From Rhizobium croatiense (GTDB lineage: Bacteria; Pseudomonadota; Alphaproteobacteria; Rhizobiales; Rhizobiaceae): DNA of 64,000 nt. The notes below the pieces were generated by a model. It made no database searches, was not told where the DNA came from, and worked only from the letters and a program-made list of their open reading frames with translations. A program made the translations under genes and the position numbers. Location: contig NZ_JAILYJ010000016.1 of NCBI RefSeq assembly GCF_019793465.1, positions 62,001 through 126,000 on the forward strand, read 5' to 3'. Every line of letters begins with the position of its first letter. Position 1 is the first letter of the stretch. Below, one piece after another: positions 10,401 to 17,559 of this stretch.

Positions 10401-10921
10401 GCAAAGGCGCGCCCGGCAAAGGGTTCGGCAAGCTTGATATTGGGCAGCGCAACCTGGTCGACGTCGATCTTGATCGGGAGAGAAAAGCCGCCGGAATTTT
10501 CAGCATCGGGCCGGGAGGGCAGGGTGCGCACCGGCTTGCGCAGCACGTCGATCGCTTCGATCTCGAAGCGCTTGGCGTGAAAGGTTCCGGTCAGCAGCGC
10601 CAGCGGATTCCAGTCAATGGCTATGCCGTGGATCTCAGCAAAAATGCCCCTGGTGTCGGAGATGGAGATCTCGGCGGCGCGAAGCCCGCCGGTCAAAAGA
10701 CCTTCCGGTTCGCGCACCTCGATCGTCATGTCGCGATTGGAAAGCGTGGAGGCTATTTTTTCGGTGACGATACGGGCGCCAAAGGAGGTGAAGCCGAAGA
10801 TCGCAAGCGCCGCGACAGCGAGAATCAAGCTGGCGCCCACGACATAGCCGGTGAGCCGTATGATCCAGTTGACGATTTTTGCCAGCGTTTGCATCTGTGC
10901 GGACATTACCCCCGTTTTCAT
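4472..10921 (-). CDS. tamB: translocation and assembly module protein TamB (repeat-expanded)
   Basis: TamB is a very long inner-membrane-anchored periplasmic protein that works with TamA in outer-membrane assembly or lipid transport. The N-terminus has one membrane segment (about residues 12-40, 'IIRLTGYVVGASLILAVAALAIF'); the end carries the DUF490/TamB domain (about 1800-2149). The rest is beta-strand-rich, Gly/Ala-rich sequence, as expected of a beta-helical groove. At 2149 residues it is long for the family. The excess is mostly a block of seven to eight tandem 107-residue units at about residues 904-1759. It sits 40 bases behind tamA on the same strand, as an operon. Confidence 0.95.
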   Translation of the reverse strand: MKTGVMSAQMQTLAKIVNWIIRLTGYVVGASLILAVAALAIFGFTSFGARIVTEKIASTLSNRDMTIEVREPEGLLTGGLRAAEISISDTRGIFAEIHGIAIDWNPLALLTGTFHAKRFEIEAIDVLRKPVRTLPSRPDAENSGGFSLPIKIDVDQVALPNIKLAEPFAGRAFALAAEGSLSADGDGGEATVNVSRHAVPDARLTADIAYAPAENRLRLKAQLAEPKGGLLAGFLGLPDSPAVNIDLDGQGPISDWRGKLQAALDGQQRAAIEGRHAIAADGLHHLDLKGGGDLSSLLPAAFRPLFAGQTNIDLASTFDDRGKIDIQTGNIATGSVVIAASGTLDPAGNNSLNANLLGTSGPVDFRWPLAEGEARFLISGLNLALTGDAQAARLSVSGSLDSATLPQADIGNVKLTAKSDAFNLAARAGSVQLRLVAGDATFAEPNLNRAVKGPVTLAAPLQITAGGIGFNGTTVESANINGSLNGSYRLTDRTLTGNIKLVVEPAALPAAATSRFDGPISLESQVAGTIPSKFALSNLVVKSGTLEAAGNVALDGSTLNADLSGRLPDVGKLMGGASGGAAYALRVGGELPALSVTANIKAASLQMADRMLANLNIDLTGVADPKAPQGKIAATGTIDGQPIGVNGDIRSEDGRMSIPALTADIGGNRLTGALEFSPSLTPSGALTFDFPNIGLLAALGGQKAEGDLKGSLGVTSDSGRIALKLQATGDSLRRDTLAVVKPEIDITVSDLSALAANGTVRAEEVNAGANRLAGLSLAFTKQQNQTDFDVNAAYDGNPVLAAGNIQTADGTIDVNLDRFSASPRNIPIELAAATQVKIAGGAASMDGLTLKTGTGSVNVTGSAGETLKLDAVIKELPAALANGFVPNLSAGGTISGTIAVTGTPSAPIADFKLDWKDATTGQTKGAGLAPLAVTAGGKFADNKLDFDTTIGSADGLSLKAAGNVGLADPTMPVLDIDADILNLPARVANGFVPNLAAEGAITGKLSAAGSLKAPTANFDLAWKSAATSHTRRAGLTVLDVTASGKFADNTLDFDAAVSGADSLSLKANGNVGMTGTAIGGVKIDATLANIPAAAANGFVPDLAAAGLVSGTVSASGSPAAPTADFDLHWQNAVTSHTKRAGLAGLGVTASGKFADNRLNFDAAVNGADGLSLKTNGDVAITGKTVGAAKVDAALANIPASIANSFVADLAAEGSVSGKISAAGSLSAPTANFDLNWKDAATNHTRRAGLTALGITASGKFAENKLDFNAATLGDQGLSLKAVGNVALAGTAIDSVKLDAEIAKVPAALANAFVPGLAAGGTISGTISAAGTPAAPKADFKLDWTDAATSHTRTAHLSGLALAASGHLADNKLDFNANLGGKDGLSLKAAGNVAISGASVRNLDVKADLANLPAGLANSFVPGLAAEGMVSGTASASGALPKPAVDFKLDWKNAATAQTRSSGLSGLSAAASGKFANDRVDFDANLTGKDGVLAKATGGVTIAGTAIRDLSVNADIPALPANIANAFVPGLGAEGTLSASAVTSGTPANPVVDFKLDWKDAATSHTKAAGLSRLALAATGKYAGDRLDFDADLRGGGGIALKAAGNLSIAGTSIRSIDVTANAANVPAAFANGFVPGIGADGTISATAKAAGTLSAPAVDFKVDWKNAATSQTKGAGLSPLSIGASGKLAGNKLTVDTSLAGDAGMSLKGGGSVVISGNRALDLRFNGNVPFAVLGTPLAQQGLVADGVATVNLTIGGTVAAPVINGTVSTNGAKLVDVRRNLAVNNLAATVTFNGTQAVISRLSGNLGGGGTISASGTIGIQPAGGFPTDISIKLDKAVYVDGTLVVSTVNGTVGLRGPIMSATLSGKLRLDKTSITVPEKLPTSLSEIDIRHKNAPRAVLAQLRDEGKGKSGEKSSVITLDLEIDAPSQIFVRGRGIDAELGGRVTIRGTAAVPVVTGGFTMRRGRLTILNRRLNFSDKSRITFAGDLTPALDMEATSTSGTTTLTVDVAGLATDPSITFSSSPQLPQDEVLAQLIFGQSMSKLSPVQIAQLADAVSQLAGNRSTSLFEGLRNQLGVDDFDISTDEKGQTSVSVGRYLNDRTYFELQQGGAAGAKAIINLDVGRGVKLRGAAGGNGAGEAGIVYEREY
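5648..8212 (-). repeat. about eight tandem 321-bp repeats inside tamB
   Basis: Seven in-frame units of exactly 107 residues (321 bp) plus a decayed eighth follow one another. Each starts near '(L/P).AP..DF.L.W..A.T', then has 'TASGKFA.N.LDF', 'LSLKA.GNV', and ends '(V/A)ANGFVP.LAA.G..SG..SA.G'. Unit 1 begins at 8212 and unit 8 at 5965, which is 7 x 321 bases. A half unit precedes unit 1 (to about 8340). The copies differ at many positions, so this is an old or diversifying expansion rather than a fresh one. Confidence 0.93.
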
Positions 10922-10961
10922 GACGGCTCACAGATCGGACATGACAGCGGAACCGGCAATC

Positions 10962-12890
10962 CTAGAAGGACTGGCCGATGCCGGCGTAAATTCCATAATC
11001 TGTGCCATCTTCGTACTTGTTCAGCGGCACGGCAAAATCAAGCCGCAGCGGGCCGAAAGGTGTGGCATATCGTATTCCGGCGCCGGCACCGGCGCGGATA
11101 TCGGAAAAACCAGGGAAGGTGCTGTCCGATACGGTGCCGACATCAACGAAGGGAACGACGCCGATCGTATCGGTGATTTTGATGCGGGCCTCCAGCGAAG
11201 CTGTGACATAGGAGCGGCCGCCGGTGGCGTCGCCATTGTCGTTGTAAGGCGAGATTTCCTGATAGCTGTATCCGCGCACCGAACCGCCGCCACCGGCAAA
11301 GAAGCGTTGCGTGGCGGGAATGTCCTCGATCCCGCCGCCGCCGATCAGCACGCCGCCGGCAAGCTTGCCGGCCAGAACCAGGCGATCCTCGGCGCCGAAC
11401 GGCAGATAGCCGGAGATAGAGCCTTCGAACGCCGCATAGGGTGTGGCATTGAAGATCTCGTAGCCGGGCTTTGCCGAAGCCGTCGCACGATAGCCCTCCG
11501 TCGGGTTGAACTTGTCGTCGCGGGCGTCGCGGTCATATTGCAGCGGAAGGGTGAAGGTCAGATAGTCGTTCGTGCCGAAGGCGTCGTCGTCGCGCTCCCA
11601 GCTGACCTCGCCGCTCGCCGACACGGTATCCTTATCGGTCAATTCGTAGGAAAGGCCGAGCGAGGCGGTGATGAGCGTCGCGTTATAGGCATCCGGATTC
11701 TGCGTCTTGGCGACGATGCCGGCCTTCAGGGTGGCGGCCGGAAAGAAGGCGCCGGGCTTGGTAAAGAGGATGCCGGCGGAATAGTCGAGGCTGCCGACAT
11801 CGGTGGTTTCGCCGAGCCGCGAGACCGAGCCCTCGATCCTCAGCGTCTCGGCTTCGCCGAACAGGTTGCGGTGGCCCCAATAGCCCTGAACGCCGAAGCC
11901 GTCGGTGGTGGAATATTGCGCGCCGATGCCGAAATAGCGCCGCTTGCCTTCGGAAACCTCAATCGTCATCGGCAAGGTGCCGTCCGGCGCCAACGCATCG
12001 CCTTCGTGAATGGTGACGCTCGAGAAGACGCCGAGGGCGCGAAGGCGCTCGCCCGCCTTCTTCAGCGCTTCCGGCGAGTAGGCTTCGCCTTTGTTCAGCC
12101 GGGAATAACGCTGGATGAAACCGGGCCGGACGGTTTTTTCGCCGGTAACGCCGACATCGCCGATCGGGGCGACAGGCCCGCCTTCGGCGGCAAGCACGAT
12201 GTCGACCGTATCGCTTCGGTGATCGGCGACGACCTTGCGTTCGGTCAATTTGGCGAAGGGGCGGCCTTCGCTTTTCAACTGCTCGACTATTCTGTCGCCG
12301 GCCTTGATGATGGCGAGCGAACCGGCCTCGGCGCCGGGGGCGAGGTCGTAATCGGCAGGATTGCGGTCTGCGGCGTCGCCGCCGAACTGCACCTCCCTGA
12401 CCCTGAAGACGGGGCCGGGGGTTATATCGACGGTGACGGGGATCGGCCCGGAGCGGTCGAAGGTCGGATTGGGCGGCAGGTCGTCGATGTTCTGGCCGTC
12501 GATGGTGATCGTCACCACGCCGCCGTAGCGGGCCTTTTCAAACAAGGCGGCAATCAACCGCTCGCGGTCGTCGCGCGCCTTGACGACGATGCCGAGATCG
12601 CCGGAGACCGGCTGTTTCTGGTCGCTGACCAGGCGGGAGCTGTTCTCCAGCGCTTCCTTGAGATCGGGATCGGCGGTGTCGGCCTTAAGTTCCACCTGAT
12701 AGCGCACCGGATCGGGCACCTGTTGAGCTTCGTCCTCGTCCTTGCCGAAGATAGTGATGCCAAAAAGCTTGAAGGCATAAGCGTCGCCGATCAGGACCGG
12801 TGAGAACGCAGCTGCCGCTGCGACCACCATCATGGTGCCTGTTCGCCGATACGCAGTACCTGTTTTCGGGCCTGTCCCTCTAATCCGCAT
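10962..12890 (-). CDS. tamA: outer-membrane protein TamA (BamA/Omp85 family)
   Basis: The 642-residue precursor has an N-terminal export signal (about residues 20-40, ending 'GDAYA') and then POTRA domains (about 50-280). A 16-strand Omp85 barrel makes up the second half and ends in the aromatic-type beta signal 'GIYAGIGQSF'. With TamB, encoded just downstream, it forms the translocation and assembly module that spans the envelope. Barrel marks such as 'GGGSVRGYSYQEISP' and 'GAGAGIRYATPFGPLRLDFA' are the usual Omp85 lid and strand motifs. Signal processing may start from a later Met (MMVVAAAAAF); the upstream Met at 12890 is kept here. Confidence 0.93.
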   Translation of the reverse strand: MRIRGTGPKTGTAYRRTGTMMVVAAAAAFSPVLIGDAYAFKLFGITIFGKDEDEAQQVPDPVRYQVELKADTADPDLKEALENSSRLVSDQKQPVSGDLGIVVKARDDRERLIAALFEKARYGGVVTITIDGQNIDDLPPNPTFDRSGPIPVTVDITPGPVFRVREVQFGGDAADRNPADYDLAPGAEAGSLAIIKAGDRIVEQLKSEGRPFAKLTERKVVADHRSDTVDIVLAAEGGPVAPIGDVGVTGEKTVRPGFIQRYSRLNKGEAYSPEALKKAGERLRALGVFSSVTIHEGDALAPDGTLPMTIEVSEGKRRYFGIGAQYSTTDGFGVQGYWGHRNLFGEAETLRIEGSVSRLGETTDVGSLDYSAGILFTKPGAFFPAATLKAGIVAKTQNPDAYNATLITASLGLSYELTDKDTVSASGEVSWERDDDAFGTNDYLTFTLPLQYDRDARDDKFNPTEGYRATASAKPGYEIFNATPYAAFEGSISGYLPFGAEDRLVLAGKLAGGVLIGGGGIEDIPATQRFFAGGGGSVRGYSYQEISPYNDNGDATGGRSYVTASLEARIKITDTIGVVPFVDVGTVSDSTFPGFSDIRAGAGAGIRYATPFGPLRLDFAVPLNKYEDGTDYGIYAGIGQSF

Positions 12891-13002
12891 ACGCCGCTTT
12901 TGGTTACGTCTACAATGAAGCTTCGTTGCCCAGCCGTGAACAGCTTAGCGGCAAAATCGCGCGGGGTGTACCATTTTAAATTGCCAGCGCACTAATTTAG
13001 CA

Positions 13003-13032
13003 CAAAAAATCCCGGAGGCGTGTCCGGGATTT
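13003..13032 (-). terminator. intrinsic terminator of the small lipoprotein gene
   Basis: A 10-bp stem, AAATCCCGGA (13007-13016) with TCCGGGATTT (13023-13032), has a 6-base loop and on the minus strand ends in a T run. It lies 28 bases past the stop of the lipoprotein gene. Confidence 0.85.
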
Positions 13033-13059
13033 CCTGATTTTGTCGATTTGCGCGGGCGC

Positions 13060-13317
13060 TCAGCGCGGGCAAGTGTCGATGTAGCGGCGGCCGTAGCGGT
13101 CGCGGTAGTAGCATTGGCCGGGCTGTTCGGCGACGCTGCCGATCAAGGCGCCGGAGACGCCGCCGATAGCAGCGCCGACCGCCGCGCCACGAACATTGCC
13201 GGTGACTGCGCCGCCGATGACGGCGCCTGATGCAGCGCCGATGCCGGCGCCCTGCTGGGTCGGCGTGCAGCTTGCGATCGACAGGCCGATCAATGCGAGT
13301 ATGACAGCTTTCTTCAT
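13060..13317 (-). CDS. small glycine-zipper lipoprotein
   Basis: An 85-residue precursor begins 'MKKAVILALIGLSIASC', a signal peptide with a lipobox and the acylated cysteine at residue 17. The centre (about residues 22-62) is a glycine-zipper pair ('GAGIGAASGAVIGGAV', 'GAAVGAAIGGVSGALIG'), and the tail has a short 'YYRDRYGRRYIDTCP' motif. Such YMGG-like proteins sit in the outer membrane; no precise job is known. The start at 13315-13317 is set by a GGAGAG ribosome-binding site; an upstream in-frame ATG at 13350 would bury that site. It is transcribed away from hemA and ends at an intrinsic terminator. Confidence 0.85.
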   Translation of the reverse strand: MKKAVILALIGLSIASCTPTQQGAGIGAASGAVIGGAVTGNVRGAAVGAAIGGVSGALIGSVAEQPGQCYYRDRYGRRYIDTCPR

Positions 13318-13643
13318 CTTTTCTCTCCGAGGTTGTTGCCCGATGGGCAAAGGCCGTCCCTTTTATTTTTTGTCAGGCTAGACCGAAAACTATGTCGGAA
13401 GAATGGGTTGTCCACTGGTGCGCCGATTTTTTTGCAATAAGGGCTGTCGTCGCCCTTCATGCAGTTCGCAAATTTCGGCGGGGGGTTGCGGAATGAATTT
13501 GATTGATTGCGGCTCGCAGATTTTTTATCTGGAATCATTCAAAAAACTGGGCCTTTTGCCGCAGTTGATGGTAAAGCAAAGGGTAAGCATTGACGCGCGG
13601 ACGTCCGGTCGGCAAGAACGGTCGCGCGATACTGGAGCATATG
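13318..13643. other. 326-bp divergent promoter region between the lipoprotein gene and hemA
   Basis: No gene is supported here. It must hold the promoters of both neighbours. It is AT-rich compared with the surrounding genes around 13400-13560. A partial anaerobox-like half (TTGAT near 13564) lacks its partner, so no FixK/FnrN site is claimed. Confidence 0.6.
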
Positions 13644-14858
13644 ATGGATTTCGAAGCGTTTTTCAAAAACGAGCTGAACGGGCTTCATGCCGAGGGCCGT
13701 TACCGCGTTTTTGCCGATCTTGAGCGTCACCGCGGCAACTTCCCGCGCGCGACGCGCCATACGGCCGATGGCGAAAAGGAAGTCACGGTCTGGTGCTCCA
13801 ACGACTATCTCGGCATGGGCCAGAACCCTGGTGTGATCGAGGCGATGAAAGCCGCCATCGACCACTGTGGCGCGGGTGCGGGAGGCACCCGGAATATTTC
13901 TGGCACCAACCACTATCACGTCATGCTCGAGCGTGAGCTCGCCGATCTGCACCGCAAGGAATCAGCGCTGATCTTCACCTCGGGCTATGTCTCCAACTGG
14001 GCGGCGCTCGGCACGCTCGGCGCCAAGATCCCCGGCCTCATAGTCTTCTCCGACGCACTGAACCATGCCTCGATGATCGAGGGCATCCGTTACGCCAAAT
14101 GCGACAAGGTGATCTGGAAACACAATGACGTCGCCGATCTCGAAGCCAAGCTGAAAGCCGCCGATCCGAAGGCGCCGAAGCTGATCGCCTTCGAAAGCGT
14201 CTATTCGATGGACGGCGATATCGCCCCGATCAAGGAGATCTGCGACCTCGCCGACCAATATGGGGCGATGACCTATCTCGACGAAGTCCATGGCGTCGGC
14301 ATGTACGGCCCGCGCGGCGGAGGCATTGCCGAGCGCGAGGGGCTGATGGACCGACTGACGGTCATCGAGGGCACGCTCGGCAAGGCCTTCGGGGTGATGG
14401 GCGGCTATATCGCCGCTTCGGCCGCCCTTTGCGACTTCATCCGCTCGTTTGCCTCCGGCTTCATCTTCACCACGGCGCTGCCGCCGGCGCTGGCCGCCGG
14501 TGCGGTCGCCTCGATCCAGCACCTGAAGGTCAGCCAGTTCGAGCGCGCCCGCCATCAGGACCGGGTGCGCAAGCTGCGCTCGCTGCTCGACCAGCGCGGC
14601 ATTCCCCATATGCACAATCCCAGCCATATCGTGCCGGTGGTGGTCGGCGATGCCGCCAAATGCAAGTGGATCTCCGACCTGCTGCTCGACAATTGCGGCG
14701 TCTACGTCCAGCCGATCAACTATCCGACCGTGCCGAAGAAGACCGAGCGGCTGCGCATCACCCCGACGCCGCTGCATTCCGACGCCGATATCGCTCATCT
14801 CGTCGACGCCCTGCATTCGCTCTGGTCGCGCTGCGCGCTGGCGCGGCACGTCGCCTGA
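13644..14858 (+). CDS. hemA: 5-aminolevulinate synthase
   Basis: HemA condenses glycine and succinyl-CoA to 5-aminolevulinate, the first step of heme and B12 synthesis in alphaproteobacteria. The 404-residue length matches the family. The PLP lysine lies in 'EGTLGKAFGVMGGYIA', and 'GTRNISGT', 'WCSNDYLGMG' and 'LDEVHGVGMYGPRG' are further marks. The start is the second of two adjacent ATGs (13644): a GGAG at 13634-13637 gives six bases of spacing there but only three to ATG 13641. Downstream is a 13-bp hairpin. Product use links it to cobST further along, though they are not an operon. Confidence 0.96.
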   Translation: MDFEAFFKNELNGLHAEGRYRVFADLERHRGNFPRATRHTADGEKEVTVWCSNDYLGMGQNPGVIEAMKAAIDHCGAGAGGTRNISGTNHYHVMLERELADLHRKESALIFTSGYVSNWAALGTLGAKIPGLIVFSDALNHASMIEGIRYAKCDKVIWKHNDVADLEAKLKAADPKAPKLIAFESVYSMDGDIAPIKEICDLADQYGAMTYLDEVHGVGMYGPRGGGIAEREGLMDRLTVIEGTLGKAFGVMGGYIAASAALCDFIRSFASGFIFTTALPPALAAGAVASIQHLKVSQFERARHQDRVRKLRSLLDQRGIPHMHNPSHIVPVVVGDAAKCKWISDLLLDNCGVYVQPINYPTVPKKTERLRITPTPLHSDADIAHLVDALHSLWSRCALARHVA

Positions 14859-14878
14859 TCCTTTATATTGCCCTGTTC

Positions 14879-14926
14879 GAATCGCGGCCAGAATCTCCAT
14901 CCGAGGTTCTGGCCGCGATCGGTTTT
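14879..14926 (+). terminator. probable intrinsic terminator of hemA
   Basis: A 13-bp perfect stem (14881-14893 with 14907-14919, arms ATCGCGGCCAGAA / TTCTGGCCGCGAT) with a 13-base loop is followed by CGGTTTT. It begins about 20 bases past the hemA stop. The large loop and short T run lower the confidence a little. Confidence 0.7.
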
Positions 14927-15000
14927 GCGGCCGTGAGACTGCGCCCCTAAACCTCTTTCTGCCTGAACAGTGCCATCCGGCGTTGGTGCATTGGGACGTG

Positions 15001-15025
15001 CCTATCGGTCTCGAGGACCGATAGG
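15001..15025. repeat. 10-bp perfect inverted repeat upstream of the LacI gene
   Basis: CCTATCGGTC (15001-15010) and GACCGATAGG (15016-15025) flank a 5-base loop. It could be a second terminator behind hemA or a protein site; no T run follows, so it is left open. Confidence 0.6.
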
Positions 15026-15085
15026 CTTCCGTGCGCTTGCTTTTCACCGTGCAGCAGCTCTTCGATGCCGGCCTTTCGAATTGAA

Positions 15086-15103
15086 TGAGAAAACCTTTTC
15101 TCA
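15086..15103. promoter_or_regulatory. LacI-type operator O1
   Basis: TGAGAAAACCTTTTCTCA has two perfect 8-bp arms around CC. Form, length and position ahead of a LacI-family gene fit an autoregulatory operator. It is centred 32 bp (about three helical turns) from O2. Confidence 0.7.
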
Positions 15104-15104
15104 C

Positions 15105-15110
15105 TTGACA
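15105..15110 (+). promoter_or_regulatory. candidate -35 element (TTGACA) between the two operators
   Basis: A perfect TTGACA lies between O1 and O2. No good -10 is seen at 17 bases (the place is covered by O2), so the promoter is only suggested. A repressor on the two sites would block it. Confidence 0.4.
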
Positions 15111-15117
15111 CAAGAAT

Positions 15118-15135
15118 TGGTAAAAGCTTTTCTCA
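15118..15135. promoter_or_regulatory. LacI-type operator O2
   Basis: TGGTAAAAGCTTTTCTCA is the same site as O1 with two mismatched positions in the left arm and a GC centre. It lies upstream of the ribosome-binding site of the LacI gene. Confidence 0.65.
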
Positions 15136-15158
15136 AGCCACTTCAGAAGGAGGAAGCG

Positions 15159-16193
15159 CTGAACCTAACGGGAGGAAAAAGAGGCAGGATCACCATCCAT
15201 GAGGTGGCGTCGGCGGCCGGGGTGAGTATTTCGACGGCGTCGAAGGCGCTCAACGATACCGGCCGGATGGGGGCGGAAACACGCGAGCGGGTGAAGCGGA
15301 TCGCCGGCGAAATCGGCTATCGGCCGAATGCGCTGGCAAGAGGTCTGCTCAGCAAGCGCAGCTTCACCATCGGACTGCTGACGACCGACACTTATGGCCG
15401 TTTCACGCTGCCTGTGATGGCGGGCATTTCGGACGCTCTCGTCGATCATGGGGTTTCGGTTTTCCTGTGCGCCATCGAAGACGATCCGGCGCTCGCCCAG
15501 ACCCATGTCGACGCGATGCTGGACAAGCAGGTCGACGGCATCATTGCGACGGGCAAGCGGCTGGACCGGCGTCTGCCGGTCGATCTGTCGAATTTGCATG
15601 TGCCCGTCGTCTACGCCTTCACCGAGGGGACGCAGAACAGCGTTACCTTCCGTTCGGACGATGAACAGGGTGCGAGACTGGCGGTCGAATGGCTCGCGAA
15701 GATCGGGCGGCGGCGGATCGCACATATCACCGGGCCGGAGGAGTTTTTTTCGGTGCGGGAGCGTGCCGGCGCCTATCATGAGGTGGCGGGCCATCGCGAG
15801 CCGGTGCTTTACGGCGTCTGGTCTGAAAGCTGGGGCCATGACGCTGTGGAGCAGCTTTGGAAGAGGCCGGGCGAAAAGCCGGATGCGCTCTTCTGCGGCA
15901 ACGACCAGATCGCCCGCGGCGCGGTGGATGCGCTGCGCGAGCGCGGCATCAAGGTGCCGCAGGACGTTTCGGTCATCGGCTTCGACAATTGGGAGATCGT
16001 CGCGGCCCAGACGCGGCCGCCGCTGACGACGGTGGATATGGAACTGAAGGAGCTCGGGCGGCAGGCCGGATTGACGGTGCTGGCGCTTGCGGAAGGACGG
16101 CCGGTCGAGCCGGGTGTCAGGAAGCTGCCCTGCCGGCTCGTCGTCCGGCAGTCATGCGGGGGTAAACCCCCAGGGAATGAGACCAAGGAGTGA
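15159..16193 (+). CDS. LacI family regulator of the arabinoside operon (probable CTG start)
   Basis: The 344-residue protein has the LacI helix-turn-helix near its N-terminus ('ITIHEVASAAGVSISTASKAL', then 'IGYRPNALARGL') and a periplasmic-binding-type sensor domain. It probably represses the transporter/GH127 genes that follow. The start is not simple: no ATG, GTG or TTG lies between the AAGGAGG ribosome-binding site (15148-15153) and the conserved HTH. A CTG at 15159 has proper spacing and gives the usual family length. In-frame TTG codons at 15105 and 15117 overlap the promoter and operators and lack a ribosome-binding site. Start confidence is moderate; function is firm at family level. 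Confidence 0.85.
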   Translation: MNLTGGKRGRITIHEVASAAGVSISTASKALNDTGRMGAETRERVKRIAGEIGYRPNALARGLLSKRSFTIGLLTTDTYGRFTLPVMAGISDALVDHGVSVFLCAIEDDPALAQTHVDAMLDKQVDGIIATGKRLDRRLPVDLSNLHVPVVYAFTEGTQNSVTFRSDDEQGARLAVEWLAKIGRRRIAHITGPEEFFSVRERAGAYHEVAGHREPVLYGVWSESWGHDAVEQLWKRPGEKPDALFCGNDQIARGAVDALRERGIKVPQDVSVIGFDNWEIVAAQTRPPLTTVDMELKELGRQAGLTVLALAEGRPVEPGVRKLPCRLVVRQSCGGKPPGNETKE

Positions 16194-16245
16194 GACCAAG
16201 GGAATGAGAAGGCGCGAGGAGATGCGCCATATTGGGAGGAATGTC

Positions 16246-17484
16246 ATGATCAAGCGTCTATTGGCGGCGACCGGCATCGCTACCTTATGCCTGGTGTCGG
16301 CTGCGTCGGCTGCCGAAAATGTCGAAATGTGGGTTCGCTCGGGGATCGGCGACGCTTTCAAGAAGGTCGTCGAAGCCTATAATTCCAGCCATGAGAACAA
16401 GGTCGTGATGACCGAAGTGCCGTTCTCCGAACTGGTGCAGAAATATGCAACCGCGATCGCCGGCGGGCAGGCGCCCGATGCGCTCTCGATGGATCTCATC
16501 TACAACCCCGCCTTTGCCGCGGCCGGCCAGCTGGAAGACCTGACGGACTGGGCAAAATCGCTTCCCTATTTCAATTCGCTGTCGCCGTCGCATGTCCGCC
16601 TCGGCACCTATCAGGACAAGGTCTACGGTCTGCCGCTCTCGGTCGAGACTTCGGTCTTCGCCTGGAACAAGGATCTCTACAAGAAGGCCGGTCTCGACCC
16701 GGAGAAAGCGCCGGCGAGCTGGGAGGAAATCACCGCCAACGCCGAGAAGATCCGGGCGCTGGGTGACGACACTTACGGCTTCTATTTCTCCGGCGGCGGC
16801 TGCGGCGGCTGCATGATCTTCACCTTCACGCCGCTCGTCTGGGGTGCTGGCGCCGACATCCTGTCGGCCGACAGCAAGACGGCAACGCTCGATACGCCCA
16901 AGATGCGCAAGGCGGTCGACATCTACCGCAACATGGTCAAGAAAGACCTGGTGCCGGCCGGTGCGGCCAGCGACAACGGCACGAACTTCCTGACCTTCAC
17001 CAACGGCAAGATCGGCCAGCAAAGCCTCGGCGCCTTTGCCATCGGAACGCTGGTGACCCAGCATCCCGAGATCAATTTCGGCGTGACCCTCATTCCCGGC
17101 GTCGATGGCAAGCCTTCATCCTTTGCCGGCGGCGACAACTTCGTCATCACCAAGGGCACGAAGAAGATCGACGCGGTGAAGGAGTTCCTCGAATATATCT
17201 ATTCGATGGACGGCCAGAAGATCATGGCGAAATATGGCAGCCTGCCGACGCGCGGCGATATCGCCGACAAGGTGTTGGAGGGCCTCGATCCGCGCATGCA
17301 GGTCGGCCTCAAGGCGATCAGCGTCGCAAAGACGCCCTATACGCTGCAGTTCAACGATCTGATCAACAGCGCCAACGGCCCGTGGGCAAGCTTCACCAAC
17401 GCCGCCATCTTCGGCGACGATGTCGACGGCGCGTTTTCGAGCGCCCAGTCGGAAATGCAATCGATCATCGATAGCGGCCAGTAG
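16246..17484 (+). CDS. sugar ABC transporter substrate-binding protein
   Basis: A 412-residue periplasmic family-1 extracellular solute-binding protein. It has a signal peptide (residues 1-24, 'LLAATGIATLCLVSAASAA') and family marks such as 'ATAIAGGQAPDALSMDLIY' and 'YGLPLSVETSVFAWNKDLYKKAGLDP'. The start at ATG 16246 follows a GGGAGGA site; an ATG five bases earlier is in another frame. It leads a transporter made with the next two permeases and the ATPase at 21303. A GH127 enzyme in the same operon points to an arabinose-containing oligosaccharide as ligand, by inference. Confidence 0.93.
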   Translation: MIKRLLAATGIATLCLVSAASAAENVEMWVRSGIGDAFKKVVEAYNSSHENKVVMTEVPFSELVQKYATAIAGGQAPDALSMDLIYNPAFAAAGQLEDLTDWAKSLPYFNSLSPSHVRLGTYQDKVYGLPLSVETSVFAWNKDLYKKAGLDPEKAPASWEEITANAEKIRALGDDTYGFYFSGGGCGGCMIFTFTPLVWGAGADILSADSKTATLDTPKMRKAVDIYRNMVKKDLVPAGAASDNGTNFLTFTNGKIGQQSLGAFAIGTLVTQHPEINFGVTLIPGVDGKPSSFAGGDNFVITKGTKKIDAVKEFLEYIYSMDGQKIMAKYGSLPTRGDIADKVLEGLDPRMQVGLKAISVAKTPYTLQFNDLINSANGPWASFTNAAIFGDDVDGAFSSAQSEMQSIIDSGQ

Positions 17485-17559
17485 ACTCTCCCGTGGCCGC
17501 GGCCGGGGAGCGGTGGCAGCTTCCCGGCCAATTCCAATTCAAAGATGCGGAGCGTTTCG

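Noticed and set aside
10851..12803. 650-codon open frame opposite to tamA
   Set aside because: It is the antisense of a well-supported Omp85 gene; composition is that of a codon-bias shadow.
13564..13578. FixK/FnrN anaerobox upstream of hemA
   Set aside because: Only the TTGAT half is present; the ATCAA half is missing at the required spacing.
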